NCBI RefSeq assembly: GCF_963678635.1
Contig: NC_087071.1
Location: 3,177,624-3,241,623, forward strand
Length of the DNA: 64,000 nt
Direction: 5' to 3'
Origin: Symsagittifera roscoffensis
Lineage: Eukaryota > Xenacoelomorpha > Acoela > Convolutidae
In this document: piece by piece, positions 22,713 to 35,168 of the stretch
Layout: each line of letters starts with the position of its first letter
Position numbering within the stretch: the first letter of the stretch is position 1
Translations under genes and position numbers: made by a program
The notes under the pieces: model-generated
Told to the model about the DNA's origin: nothing
Database searches by the model: none
The model's input: the letters and a program-made list of their open reading frames with translations, nothing else

Positions 22713-25007
22713 ACTTTTGTAAACACCACATCATGTCAAAATGATATGTAATTCAACTGCTTTGCGCCAATTCATATTTAACCCCAAATCTTTTATAATA
22801 CTGCGTAGTAGCTTCAAACTACTGTACAACTGCTTATGTATTGGAAACTTCCGAATATTTTGTATATTGTTTGACGAGTTTTCCGATTCTCTGATAATGA
22901 AAAACTAATCAAAACAGACTATAAAAAACCAATTTGTTTTACAGAACAGTTGAAAGGTGGAATTCATGCTTTATATAGAAAGGAGTCTTTTTCTCTTGAT
23001 AAATGAACAAGAATTTTGTATGAAGTGATCCAAGGGTGTCAATTTTTAGTGGAAATCATACTGAACTAAAGACTGGAAACAATGACGCCCCTTTCTTTCG
23101 TGGAAAATGGTGACCAATCAATTTTGTAATTTCGTACTAAAACAAGGATAGGGGGTTACTGTGCAAACAGCAAAGAATTGGCCCACCAAATTCTAAAAAG
23201 ATTTATTATTTTTTCAAATTAAGTCGTTTTTTTTCTGTGTTGTGATAAGATCTGAACAAAAAAAGAATAGGCATATTCGGCTTTTTTTCTTTATTTCAAA
23301 AAATTCTTCTTTTTTTGCAGAATTTTGTTTTGATTTTTGAAGTTTGTGATTCCCAAAATGGCGTTAAAATTTCCTACAATAAACTTCAACCGAGCAATAA
23401 TAAGTTCTTACGGCTTAATTTTAGCTTGAATTAGCTATTGTAGGCCTACATGCTCACCTTACTCCTTATTAGCTCGAAATTAGACAAATCTAACCAGTTT
23501 TTCTAAGTACCTTTTTTGAACTCGAACGACTAAAAAGATTTAATATGATATATGAATCGACCCTTTTCGATATTTTTTTTGATAACTGACTTTGCGTGGA
23601 ACACAAAAAGAAAAAAGCTAAGAAAAACTAAAACACACCCGAATACAAATGGTTCGGAACAGAAGGTATGATAAGCGTTTTCAAATGTCCACAAAAAATA
23701 TTATCGAGGAAGAAAGATTGGTTCTGTTTTTGGGCGTAAAATTTTTTCTATAATAAAAATGTTTTTCGAAGCAAAAATACTTTGAAAAATTCCTTGCTCG
23801 AAAACTATGATTTTTTTAGATTGCTTATTTCTATCGCACCATTTAACAACAAACAAGTAAAAAAAACTGGCTTTATCTCAAACAGCTATTTTGACTTTTC
23901 GTGTTACTGTCTTCTTTGCACCTTACTTTTCAGAAAAAAAATTGCATGTAAAATTTTCCAAAGTAGATTCACCGAACCTTGCTTAGAAAAATTGGCTTCT
24001 TTTTAGTTCTACGTATAGAAAAGTATATTAGCTGAAAAGTATATGGGACCTGAATGTTTTTTATTTGCATTTGCTTTTGGGAAAACCCTTTTTCAATAAG
24101 TTTTCGGACAACTTTTCTTTTATGGAAATAATTTCAGTCATACTTTTGCATGATAAAAAAAATTTTAAAGTCAATTAAATGCATTGTTTAGAGAAAGAGC
24201 TGGTCGTAGAAAGTTTTATATGATTTTCAAGGAGTATTTGATGATTGGACCAGTGTTTGAAATTACATGAACGTTTTTCTGATAAAATGGTTAGTTTATT
24301 TAACTAATTTATGCCCGTTTGAAATGCCCTATCATTTCCAAAAAAAATAGAAAACCTGAATGTCGATGTAGCTTTTTATTCAATTATGGTACACCGGGAA
24401 TATTCTGTCAAACGGTTTTCTTCAACTTTTTCCAACAAATCTTGCATTTATCTAAGCAAAACAAAATAAGCAATTACGTTGGCTTAGAGTTTGTCTTGCC
24501 ATTTTCAATCGGAACATGTCACAAAGGCAGCTAAAAAAGAAAAATGATAATATCAGAAAGGCGTCCAACCAGTTTTGCTTGATCAAATTTCATTCCAGTT
24601 GCTGAGATTTCCATTTATTTTTCCGCATTGGCAAAGATGTTTTCATTTATCTTTCACATAACTAGAATAATTTGCAATATTCTTATTCTAACTCAGCGCT
24701 CGTAAACTTCTACAAATAAGAAGCTACTGTGATTTGCAGAAATCGTTACAAATAATTTTTATACGACTAGAAATTTTTGCAACGTTTTCTGAACGCGAAT
24801 TAAGATACAAATTTTCCGTTTTCTTTCCACAAAAATTTAAAAGTTTTGCGTCAGATTCATAGTCCGTTTAAACCAACTTTTGCTCGAATTTTTCTGTCTT
24901 CATGAATGAGTTTGTAGATATGCAAATTGACATCATCCGTTTTTTTCCTTCGGGATTACCAGTGAGTTATTCGTCTTTTTAATTCGCTCCATTTATCAAT
25001 CTCTGAC
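22713..25007 (+). repeat. Repeat Q, tandem copy Q4
   Basis: Last full unit. After CTCTGAC at 25003-25007 the sequence goes into repeat R instead of another Q. Confidence 0.9.
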
Positions 25008-26912
25008 CTTAACTTCGAACAATGTGGAAATACCACAAGTTTGTCTATTGACAAACTTGAAATCGGGTTATATAACCCAGGTTTTGTTAATGATTATAAA
25101 ATGATAGAAAACATAATAAAACTATCGGAAAAAAAACTCAAATATGTTTTTTCATAATCAATGTTCAATAGTTTTGGTCAAGTTTCACAGTTGAACTAAC
25201 AGCCTTTATGCCGATTGCCGAAAAGTTCAAAATACGAAACTATAATTCTATCAAAAATTTCGAGGTAAAAAATTTGCAAGCCTGCCTTTTACTTCTACCG
25301 CAAGATTTTCGAGTCAGTGTTTTCTGCTGCTCACAACTAAAAAAAAAAATTTTTGAAAAAAAAAAAGAAAACTATACTACCTTGTATTCTGGTTTTCAGA
25401 TGCTGTTTTCAATCTTATTTGTGTACTTCATCAGTTAGCATACTATTAAACTTTCACAACTTGTCAACCTATCAGATTGTTGCAATTATCATTTGTTACA
25501 ATTTTCAAAGAAGGTTCCCCAAAAGGCGACGAATTTCCAAGAACAGTTTTTCAAAGATCACTAAAAATTGATTTGAAATTCAATATCATTTGTCATCATT
25601 TGAAATAATTCTATTTGTACGAGGGATCTGCAAATCAAATATAGTCGCTGTTGGAAGATATTCCACTTATCAAGTGTGAATCAAACTCTTACCCCTCAAG
25701 TTCGTTATTGCCAATATTACAATCTGAAGGTAATTTACAATAGCTCTACTCTGGCTCAAATAAAAAAAAATCACCCTGAGGAGCAATTCATGCTTTGTAA
25801 ATAAATGACTGGTAAATATATATACGCAGCTTTTGAACTGCCGTACAAATAGTGGTTATGGTTTAAAAATTAGTTAAGTTTTTGTGTTGTGTTTTTATTT
25901 TTGTCTCAAACTTTTGTGAGATTTTTTAGAATATATATTTTTAAAATATATTGATTTAAATTTTTACCCATACCAGAGAAGGTAAAAACTGTGAAAATAC
26001 TCAAACCAAAAATTCTTGTGCAATCAATTGTTTTATGTCTTCAAATCAAACAAAGATAAGTTCTTGTAACATTACCCTGTTTTAGTAATGTAGTTTAACA
26101 ACTAAAAGAAGATGAAGAAGTAAAATAGGTTAAAATTGGAACGGTTTTTGCCTTAACATCACCATAGAGAATCCAAACGGCTTGCTTGGAAAATTACAAA
26201 AACAAGTTGAGCAGCATTGATCTGATCCATTATCCAACAAACTTTTGAAAATGATTGAAACTTTCATTCAACAAAAGTACACCTGAATTAATCATTAGCG
26301 CTGCAATTCAATCCTTTTTCCCGGGATTCTCGCAATTTGCAGTACATAAAACAAAAAAAAACACGCGTCAATTACTTTCAATAAAAGATAATCCTTCCAT
26401 TTTCGATTAGAGCTTGGCACAAATGCGGATAAAATGAAAAAGTATACTAAATTCAGTAAGGCGTTTGACCAGTAATCACTTGATCAATTTTCCTTTCAGT
26501 TGGTGATATTTCCGTTTGTTATTCCGCCACTCTGGCAAAAAGATTTTCTTTTACAATTTATAAAATGTGCCATGTCACTACAACGCTTTATAATTTCTAT
26601 CAAATAAGAAAATTAATTTGATATTTTTGTTACTTTTTGTAATTTTAACGTTTTTCATGGTGAGCGCCTTATTACTTTTTTTTCAAATTCTCGCGCACAT
26701 GTTCAATTTTGGATGATGTTTTCACTTTGAATCCTGTTTTTGTCAAAGATTACACTGAGAAATGTTCTTCACAATGTCATTACCCATCATTTTCTTGTTT
26801 CAATTAGCAATCAATGCAAGTAAAATAGACGAGATCGGGATCCCAAAGAACAATTCTTCTAAAATTTTGTTGCCTCAGAAGAACAAATTTTGCTCATTTT
26901 AAACGCGGTTCA
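25008..26912 (+). repeat. Repeat R, copy 2
   Basis: Matches 16601-18445. From about 26657 it doubles as the start of the first T tandem unit. The frame at 25208-25438 falls in homopolymer-rich sequence and is not called. Confidence 0.8.
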
Positions 26913-27869
26913 CATTGTTTTTTGTCATGTGCACAAAATAATGTGAATGCGTACAAGATTGTTTCGGCCTATCAAACGTAGCACATTTTGACTGTCTTGT
27001 CTATCAGACTCGTAGCACTCAGGTTTCTTACTAGTAATTTGATCTCAAACTAATTTACTATAGCTCTTCTCAACTCTGAGCAAGTTATCTGTCTAATTTC
27101 AGGGTAATTTTAGCAGAATAGTTCATAGTAGGGGTACCGTTTAAACATCCGATATGTTAAACAACCAAAGAAACTGCTCTAACATCCAAAAAATAGCTTT
27201 ACTAGGTCAAATATCCGACATTTTTCAAAAAGTAGGGCAAAGATCCAGTTTCTACCGTTCGTTTAACAAATGCTATACTGGTCGATTGAAGGCGGATTTC
27301 CGCGGTCGAGCCAACGTATTGCGAGCTTGTCAACAGCAGGTAAGGACTCTAAATAAAATTTAGAGACGTTTATTGCCAACAAAGGATGAAGCGCGCAAAA
27401 CGCTCCCTTCAATTACCTTAAAACGAGAATCGGCTAAGTTGGAATTGGATAAATTAAATTTATTTCAAAATTCTAGCATCATATTATTACATAGTTTTAG
27501 TAAAAGTGTGGATGTTTGACATAGCGGATGTTTGACATATCGGACGTTTGCTCCAGACGCAATTATTAAACTCAATTTACCAGTTTTTGTACTGAGTTAA
27601 CCTTTGAGTGTTAATGCAGAGTAATGTAACCAAAAACCTAGCGTCATTTCAATTAAGACCAACTTTGAGAGCTAAATTTTGCACTACGGATAAATAAATA
27701 GTGGTAGGCATTAAGATCATAGATCAGTTGTTCTAAACTTGAATAGATTAGCCCACAACCTGATTAAACTGGCAGTTTTTCCACTTAAGATTTTAGGTAA
27801 TTTATACTTTTAGTTTTGAAATCAAGAAATCAATATCTTCATTGAAGTATCGAATTTTTCGAGTTTTTT
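26657..27869 (+). repeat. Tandem repeat T, unit 1
   Basis: The unit is 1213 bp, starting ATGGTGAGCGCC. It holds a 20-bp imperfect inverted repeat (27138-27550) and the hairpin CTCTAAAT-AAA-ATTTAGAG (27347-27365). A 69-codon frame at 27154 is kept in the other units only to the extent the sequence is the same. It matches no family I recognise. Confidence 0.9.
27138..27550. other. Inverted-repeat element inside T unit (candidate MITE)
   Basis: Left end AAACATCCGATATGTTAAACA, and right end its imperfect complement, in which a GGATGTTTGACATA motif is repeated. The same pair is at the matching places in units 2 and 3, with the right end only in the fragment at 30819. Size (about 415 bp) and structure fit a non-autonomous DNA transposon. 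Target duplications are not clear. Confidence 0.4.
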
Positions 27870-29080
27870 ATGGTGAGCGCCTTATTATTTTTTTTCAAAT
27901 TCTCGCGCACATGTTCAATTTTGGATGATGTTTTCACTTTGAATCCTGTTTTTGTCAAAGATTACACTGAGAAATTTTCATCACAATGTCATTACCCATC
28001 ATTTTCTTGTTTCAATTAGCAATCAATGCAAGTAAAATAGACGAGATCGGGATCCCAAAGAACAATTCTTCTAAAAAATTTTTGCCTCAGAAGAACAAAT
28101 TTTGCTCATTTTAAACGCGGTTCACATTGTTTTTTGTCATGTGCACAAAATAATGTGAATGCGTACAAGATTGTTTCGGCCTATCAAACGTAGCACATTT
28201 TGACTGTCTTGTCTATCAGACTCGTAGCACTCAGGTTTCTTACTAGTAATTTGATCTCAAACTAATTTACTATAGCTCTTCTCAACTCTGAGCAAGTTAT
28301 CTGTCTAATTTCAGGGTAATTTTAGCAGAATATTTCATAGTAGGGGTACCGTTTAAACATCCGATATGTTAAACAACCAAGGAAACTGCTCTAACATCCA
28401 AAAAATAGCTTTACTAGGTCAAATATCCGACATTTTTCAAAAAGTAGGGCAAAGATCCAGTTTCTACCGTTCGTTTAACAAATGCTATACTGGTCGATTG
28501 AAGGCGGATTTCCGCGGTCGAGCCAACGTATTGCGAGCTTGTCAACAGAAGGTAGGACTCTAAATAAAATTTAGAGACGTTTATTGCCACCAAAGGATGA
28601 AGCGCGCAAAACGCTCCCTTCAATTACCTTAAAACGAGAATCGGCTAAGTTGGAATTGGATAAATTAAATTTATTTCAAAATTCTAGCATCATATTATTA
28701 CATAGTTTTAGTAAAAGTGTGGATGTTTGACATAGCGGATGTTTGACATATCGGATGTTTGCTCCAGACGCAATTATTAAACTCAATTTACCAGTTTTTG
28801 CACTGAGTTAACCTTTGAATGTTAATGCAGAGTAATGTAACCAAAAACCTAGCGTCATTTCAATTAAGAGCAACTTTGAGAGCTAAATTTTGCACTACGG
28901 ATAAATAAATAGTGGTAGGCATTAAGATCATAGATCAGTTGTTCTAAACTTGAATAAATTAGCCCACAACCTGATTAAACTGGCAGTTTTTCCACTTAAG
29001 ATTTTAGGTAATTTATACTTTTATTTTTGAAATCAAGAAATCAACATCTTCATTGAAGTATCGAATTTTTCGAGTTTTTT
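27870..29080 (+). repeat. Tandem repeat T, unit 2
   Basis: 1211 bp. Differs from units 1 and 3 at scattered single bases, e.g. CAGAAGGTAGG where unit 1 has CAGCAGGTAAGG. Confidence 0.9.
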
Positions 29081-30258
29081 ATGGTGAGCGCCTTATTATT
29101 TTTTTTCAAATTCTCGCGCACATGTTCAATTTTGGATGATGTTTTCACTTTGAATCCTGTTTTTGTCAAAGATTACACTGAGAAATTTTCTTCACAATGT
29201 CATTACCCATCATTTTCTTGTTTCAATTAGCAATCAATGCAAGTAAAATAGACGAAATCGGGATCCCAAAGAACAATTCTTCTAAAAAATTTTTGCCTCA
29301 GAAGAACAAATTTTGCTCATTTTAAACGCGGTTCACATTGTTTTTTGTCATGTGCACAAAATAATGTGAATGCGTACAAGATTGTTTCGGCCTATCAAAC
29401 GTAGCACATTTTGACTGTCTTGTCTATCAGACTCGTAGCACTCAGGTTTCTTACTAGTAATTTGATCTCAAACTAATTTACTATAGCTCTTCTCAACTCT
29501 GAGCAAGTTATCTGTCTAATTTTAGGGTAATTTTAGCAGAATAGTTCATAGTAGGGGTACCGTTTAAACATCCGATATGTTAAACAACCAAAGAAACTGC
29601 TCTAACATCCAAAAAATAGCTTTACTAGGTCAAATATCCGACATTTTTCAAAAAGTAGGGCAAAGATCCAGTTTCTACCGTTCGTTTAACAAATGCTATA
29701 CTGGTCGATTGAAGGCGGATTTCCGCGGTCGAGCCAACGTATTGCGAGCTTGTCAACAGAAGGTAGGACTCTAAATAAAATTTAGAGACGTTTATTGCCA
29801 TCAAAGGATGAAGCGCGCAAAACGCTCCCTTCAATTACCTTAAAACGAGAATCGGCTAAGTTGGAATTGGATAAATTAAATTTATTTCAAAATTCTAGCA
29901 TCATTTTATTACATAGTTTTAGTAAAAGTGTGGATGTTTGACATAGCGGATGTTTGACATATCGGATGTTTGCTCCAGACGCAATTATTAAACTCAATTA
30001 ACCAGTTTTTGTACTGAGTTAACCTTTGAGTGTTAATGCAGAGTAATGTAACCAAAAACCTAGCGTCATTTCAATTAAGAGCAACTTTGAGAGCTAAATT
30101 TTGCACTACGGATAAATAAATAGTGGTAGGCATTAAGATCATTGATCAGTTGTTCTAAACTTGAATAGATTAGCCCACAACCTGATTAAACTGGCAGTTT
30201 TTCCACTTAAGATTTTAGGTAATTTATACTTTTAGTTTTGAAATCAAGAAATCAATAT
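29081..30258 (+). repeat. Tandem repeat T, unit 3 (3' truncated)
   Basis: Same as unit 2 up to TCAATAT, where it is cut by the join to repeat U. Confidence 0.9.
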
Positions 30259-30264
30259 TTACTA

Positions 30265-30818
30265 AGACCGACTGAGGTTCATTCTAACCAGAAATAAGAA
30301 TTAAAAAATGCTGTTGCAGTTATCCAAAATCAGAATTGTAAAAGTTTAACAGGCAGGTGGCTTAGTTCTGCTTCATTAGTTTAAAAGACGGTTACCGGTC
30401 AAAGTTCCTTTTTATCTTTCTTGTTTTCTCGCTCAACTTCTGAAAAGCTACTTACCTGTTTTCACATACTCTTCTGCTTATCTGCAGTAACTTTTTTTCA
30501 TAATTTAATTTATAAAAACTACAGCTCTTTCTGTTCATCCAAATCATAGACCTAGAAAAAATATATTTTTGGATCTTCCAAACAGAATTTCAAAATAGGT
30601 TTAATGCCATCTAATCACTAAACACTAAACCTTACCAACTCAACTTAAATAATAATTGTTATCTTTGTGATTAAACTTTCTTTCCACGATTATGAAGACT
30701 TTAACGGTCCTGCAAACTGTACAACCGGCCATTTTTTTTAGAAACTCCGGCAATTTCCCCAATTTAATCTCAACTGTCAGCCCGAAGTGACAAGAAGCTC
30801 GAAAAAATGACATTTGGT
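30265..30818 (+). repeat. Repeat U, copy 1
   Basis: About 555 bp from AGACCGACTGAGG to GACATTTGGTAA, matched at 32930-33485. It sits between two pieces of T, so it or its neighbourhood was copied into the T array. Confidence 0.85.
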
Positions 30819-31213
30819 AATTCTAGCATCATTTTATTACATAGTTTTAGTAAAAGTGTGGATGTTTGACATAGCGGATGTTTGACATATCGGATGTTTG
30901 CTCCAGACGCAATTATTAAACTCAATTAACCAGTTTTTGTACTGAGTTAACCTTTGAGTGTTAATGCAGAGTAATGTAACCAAAAACCTAGCGTCATTTC
31001 AATTAAGAGCAACTTTGAGAGCTAAATTTTGCACTACGGATAAATAAATAGTGGTAGGCATTAAGATCATTGATCAGTTGTTCTAAACTTGAATAGATTA
31101 GCCCACAACCTGATTAAACTGGCAGTTTTTCCACTTAAGATTTTAGGTAATTTATACTTTTAGTTTTGAAATCAAGAAATCAATATCTTCATTGAAGTAT
31201 CGAATTTTTCGAG
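30819..31213 (+). repeat. Tandem repeat T, fragment 4
   Basis: Identical over nearly all its length to the end of unit 3 and then continues past the point where unit 3 is cut (CTTCATTGAAGTATCG). It therefore preserves the right border of the array. Confidence 0.85.
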
Positions 31214-31527
31214 GTTTTTATTTTGATCGGAAATATAAGTCTGAATGAAAAAAAAACTTCCCAAGCAAAAACATTTAGTTAAATTCTGTGGGAGAGAAAG
31301 TCGAAAAAAAACAAGAAGAAGCGAATGTGTTGACTGAGAATATGTGAATGATTTCATAATTGAAAGCAAAGTAAATGAAATTAATTAAAAGACAGACATC
31401 AGCTATTACTGAAAAACAAAATTGTACCTAATATGAGACCCATTCCGCAGAAACCGACAAAACAAGTAAGTTGCTTAAAGTGTTTTGAAAAAAACCTGTC
31501 TCACTGATATAAGTGATTAGTTGATTT
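31214..31527. other. Unique spacer, no gene seen
   Basis: AT-rich sequence between the T array and a V element. No supported frame. Confidence 0.4.
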
Positions 31528-32176
31528 GAGTTGGACCTAGCTGTAACAACAAGAGGCTGCTTATCATACAACTTCGTACAGTTCCATAGAAACAGAAAAT
31601 GCTAAGAAAATTCTAAGAAAAACATTTTTTCATATATGGAAATTGTAGGACTAAAATTATGGTTTAATCAAAACTAGAGTCACCAAAAGGTTGGTCCTCT
31701 GGAATTTACAATGCATTGGAAACGACCTGAATTGTGTAAGAGTTCTCTTAACAAATCGTATACTTGAAAGCATCAAACTTTTATTTTTTTTTTGCAAAAA
31801 TTTTCAAGATGATTATTTTTGAAATTAAAACTAAGCCTGTTTGGAAAAAAAGGGAAAACTTGGGAAAAAGTTTGTTTGAAAACAAAATACGATTTGCGAT
31901 TGAAAAAAATTTTGGGGCAATTTCAATATTACGTGGAAAAACTTTTGTTGTCGCCATCAAAAAAAATGCTAGTCATACAATTTTCATATATAGATCATAT
32001 ACCATTTTTTTCATCTCCAGACTGTTTTATTGGGTTCAAATAGCCGCAGAAACTAGTTCGAATCTTTTCTCAATGATTTTTTTAAAATGTATGTATATTG
32101 TATGATTAGCATTTTTCCATACATTCGGTGTATGTTATTGTATGATAAGCATTTTTGGTGTATGGAGGTCAACCCG
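31528..32176. mobile_element. V-type element, copy 1 (non-autonomous DNA transposon-like)
   Basis: Its ends are imperfect inverted repeats of about 50 bp: GAGTTGGACCT...GCTTATCATACAA on the left and the complement of GGGTTGACCTCC...GCTTATCATACAA on the right. Inside, ACTAGAGTCACC and AATGCATTGGAAACGACC recur in copy 2. An open frame at 31764-32105 consists of A/T-rich low-complexity sequence and is broken in copy 2, so it is not called. Confidence 0.5.
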
Positions 32177-32929
32177 TGTTGTTGGATATATTTAAAAAAT
32201 CCCCCTATGGTATCTACTTAACAATCTAATTTTGTTGCATGCCGATCGGTTGAAAATTCGATTGTTTTAATCTACGGAACAATCCCCCTCCACTATCTTA
32301 AAAAAGGGGGGTTTTTAAGTAGATCCGGCTACTCTTGTTACATGTTTTTTTATACAGCAATTTGCAGGGCTTCTGTGTTTACTGTGAACAAGTCATTTAA
32401 CGCTGTTAGTATTTTTATTGAAACCGCTTTGATAAAAATCAGTTTCTAAAATAAAAAATTATAAGAATTTACTGTTTGTTACTTACCTCGAAATTGCAAG
32501 GTGAACAGTGCCAATTACACGAAAAAGTTTTCATGGTCGTCAAAAACGGATCATTTGTTAGAAGTTGTAACGTTTCTTTTTTTTTCATGAAGCGGTATCA
32601 GCAAACAGTGAGGCGTGTTTGAAATCACAAAAATTGTTTGCTGAACACTTTTTATGACACTTTTTATCTTTTTTTTTGAAAACAAAGTTCTTGTGTTACG
32701 TTTCTTTTAAGATAATTACATGATTACAATCTTTAAAGTTAACCATTTTTATTTGAACAAAAATTGAAGCATATCCGAATACGCTGTAGAACGAATTGAC
32801 AACCTGTTTACAACTGCGCAAGATTTAGCACGATTTTTGACATAGTGTTTTTGTCCGCTCGAACAACTGCAAAACAATAAAGAATGGCTCAATAAGCTTA
32901 TGGCGCCTTCGCTTTAAAATTGAGGTCAT
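32177..32929. other. Unique segment with small C/G-tract hairpin, no gene seen
   Basis: ATCTACTTAA near 32212 faces TTAAGTAGAT near 32314, with CCCCC and GGGGGG runs between, so 32190-32325 can fold. The rest is AT-rich without a supported frame. Confidence 0.4.
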
Positions 32930-33485
32930 AGACCGACTGAGGTTCATTCTAACCAGAAGTAAGAATTAAAAAATGCTGTTGCAGTTATCCAAAATCAGTA
33001 TTGTAAAAATTACACAGGCAGGTGGCTTAGTTCTGCTTGATTAGTTTAAAAGACGGCTACCGGTCAAAGTTCCTTTTTCTCTTTCTTGTTTTCTCGCTTA
33101 ACTTCTGAAAAGCTACTTACTTGTTTTCACATACTCTTCTGCTTATCTGCAGTAACTTTTTTTTGTAATTTAATTTATACAAACTTCAACTCTTTCTGTT
33201 AATCAAAATCATAGACCTAGAAAAAATATTTTTTCGGATCTTCCAAACAGAATTTCAAAATAGGTTTAAGACCATCTAATCTCTAAACATTAAACCTTAC
33301 CAAATCAACTTAAATATTAATTGTTATCTTTGTGATTAAACTTTCTTTCCACTTTTATGAAGACTTTAACGGCCCTGCGAACTGTACAACCGGTCATTTT
33401 TTTTAGAAGTTCCGGCAATTTCCCCAAATTAATCTCAACTGTCAGCCCGAAGTGACAAGAAGCTCGAAAAAATGACATTTGGTAA
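32930..33485 (+). repeat. Repeat U, copy 2
   Basis: Matches 30265-30818 with scattered substitutions. Being outside the T array, it may be the source copy. Confidence 0.85.
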
Positions 33486-33984
33486 GAAAAAACTTATTCG
33501 AAATTTAGGTAAAATTTTCCAAAAAACCATAACTTTTTTGATAGCGGCAGTTTTTAAGGCGCAAAAGGAAATTTGTAGTGATTGCAAAAAAAAATGTTTT
33601 TTGGGTGCCTAACGTTGTCTTGATCAACCAAAAACTGTTTTTTTTTGGTTTTTGTTGTTGTTTTTGAATTGATAAACTGTGGTTTTTTGATCTTTTTGGT
33701 TTTTTAGTATGACCCAGCCAAAAACAATGTTGTCAGAAATTACAATCGAAATTAGTTTTTTACCAGGAATTTCAGTCAGATTTATGCAATTTTATTTTTT
33801 AATGATACTGCGTGTAGAACATGTAAAAACGAAGTCTAATCTCCGCAAAAAAGGGTACCAGATCACATTGGTGTTTTAGTGCTTTTTGCTTAAAACGGTT
33901 AGCTTTTAATTTTTGTGGCGGCTAAAGTATATGTGAAAGTATCGGTGTTAGCTAAATTTAATTTTCCCTTTTAAACATGATACC
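33486..33984. other. AT-rich spacer, no gene seen
   Basis: Long T and A runs and no supported reading frame on either strand. Confidence 0.4.
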
Positions 33985-34909
33985 CGGTTTAATCAAAAAT
34001 GTTTCTCATACAATTTTCATATAGGAAAAAATGCTTATAATACAATTTGTACAATTACATAAATACAGAAAATGTTGAGGAAACTCTGAAATAAGCTTTT
34101 TTCATTTATGAAAAATGTAGGACAAGAATTTTTTTCATAACCAAAAAAAAATATATATTTTTTTAATATTTAATTCTGAAAAATTTTGGGATGTGTTCGT
34201 GGCCGAACACAAGTGACTAAACCCATCGTTTACTCAAAACTAGAGTCACCACAGTGTTCAACGTCTGACAATGCATTGGAAACGACCTGAATTGTGTAAG
34301 AGTTCTTTTCACAAATCATATACTGAAAGCATCAAACTTTTAAATTTTGGCAAAATCTTTCATAGATGATTTTTCTAAAAAGAATTTTCAAATTATCGGA
34401 CATTGATCAAGGCATATACAAACATGCCATACAAAAGAAATAGGAGTTTTTAGCCCGTTCGAAGAAAGTTATCCTGAGAAACAGAGAAAAAAAATCTAAT
34501 TTATGTGTATCCAGGACTACGTTATGCAGAGAAAAATTTGCAAGCAAAAAACATTCGCGTACAAAATTCGATTTGCGGTTGAAAATTTAAATGGCAATTT
34601 CAATTTTACTTCAATTTCAAGTTGCCATCCAAAAGTGCTATTCATACAATTTTCAGATATAGAAATTGTATGATAATCATTCTCTTCCAAAAAAAAAGAA
34701 ACATAGTTTTTTTCATCACCAGACTGTTTTATTGGGTTGAAATAGCCGCAAAAACTAGTTTGCATCTTTTCTCAATAATTTTCTTACATTGAATGAATTT
34801 TATATGACTAGCACTTTTCCATACATTTGATGTATGGAATTGTATGATCAGCATTTTCGGTGTATGGAATTGTAAGATAAGCACTTTCGGTTAATGGAGG
34901 TCAACCCGG
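33985..34909. mobile_element. V-type element, copy 2
   Basis: Diverged and longer relative of 31528-32176. The right end carries three degenerate copies of GGAATTGTATGATAAGCA before GGTCAACCCGG. The left end, CCGGTTTAATC...CTCATACAATTT, is only roughly complementary. The internal ACTAGAGTCACC and AATGCATTGGAAACGACC blocks are shared. Confidence 0.45.
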
Positions 34910-35168
34910 ATAGTTTGTGTGTGCTTAAGGCAGTTTTCAAGACACAAAAAAATCATGAGCATCTTATTGTCTTTTTCCTTTTTAAACAAAAATGTTTGTA
35001 TTGTTTGTAATGTGATAAGGTTTAACACTTAATGAGTATTGTTCATACTCTGAAAGAGATAAAGAGCTAAATTGCTGAAACTTGAAATTTTGAAGACAAC
35101 ACAGTTATTTTTGCTGATGCTGATGCAAATAGCTTTCACACTACTAGGACAAAGGGTGTAATGTGATA
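34910..35168. other. Sequence left of the gap, no gene seen
   Basis: No Polinton feature is recognised on this side of the gap, so the left part of the Polinton is either inside the gap or absent. Confidence 0.4.

Noticed and set aside
21489-24534. Duplicate plus-strand frames of 71-74 codons in Q3 and Q4
   Set aside because: Their identity follows from the recent tandem duplication; composition is that of A/T-rich non-coding sequence and Q1 does not keep them.
27154-29834. 65-69 codon frames on both strands of the T units
   Set aside because: Both strands are open over the same bases and neither matches a known family; kept as repeat features only.
26657-30258. Regularly spaced T units as a CRISPR-like or satellite centromere array
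   Set aside because: Units are 1.2 kb with only three full copies; there are no short direct repeats with unique spacers.
31764-32105. 113-codon frame inside V copy 1
   Set aside because: Low-complexity Lys/Phe/Ile-rich and broken in the related copy at 33985-34909.
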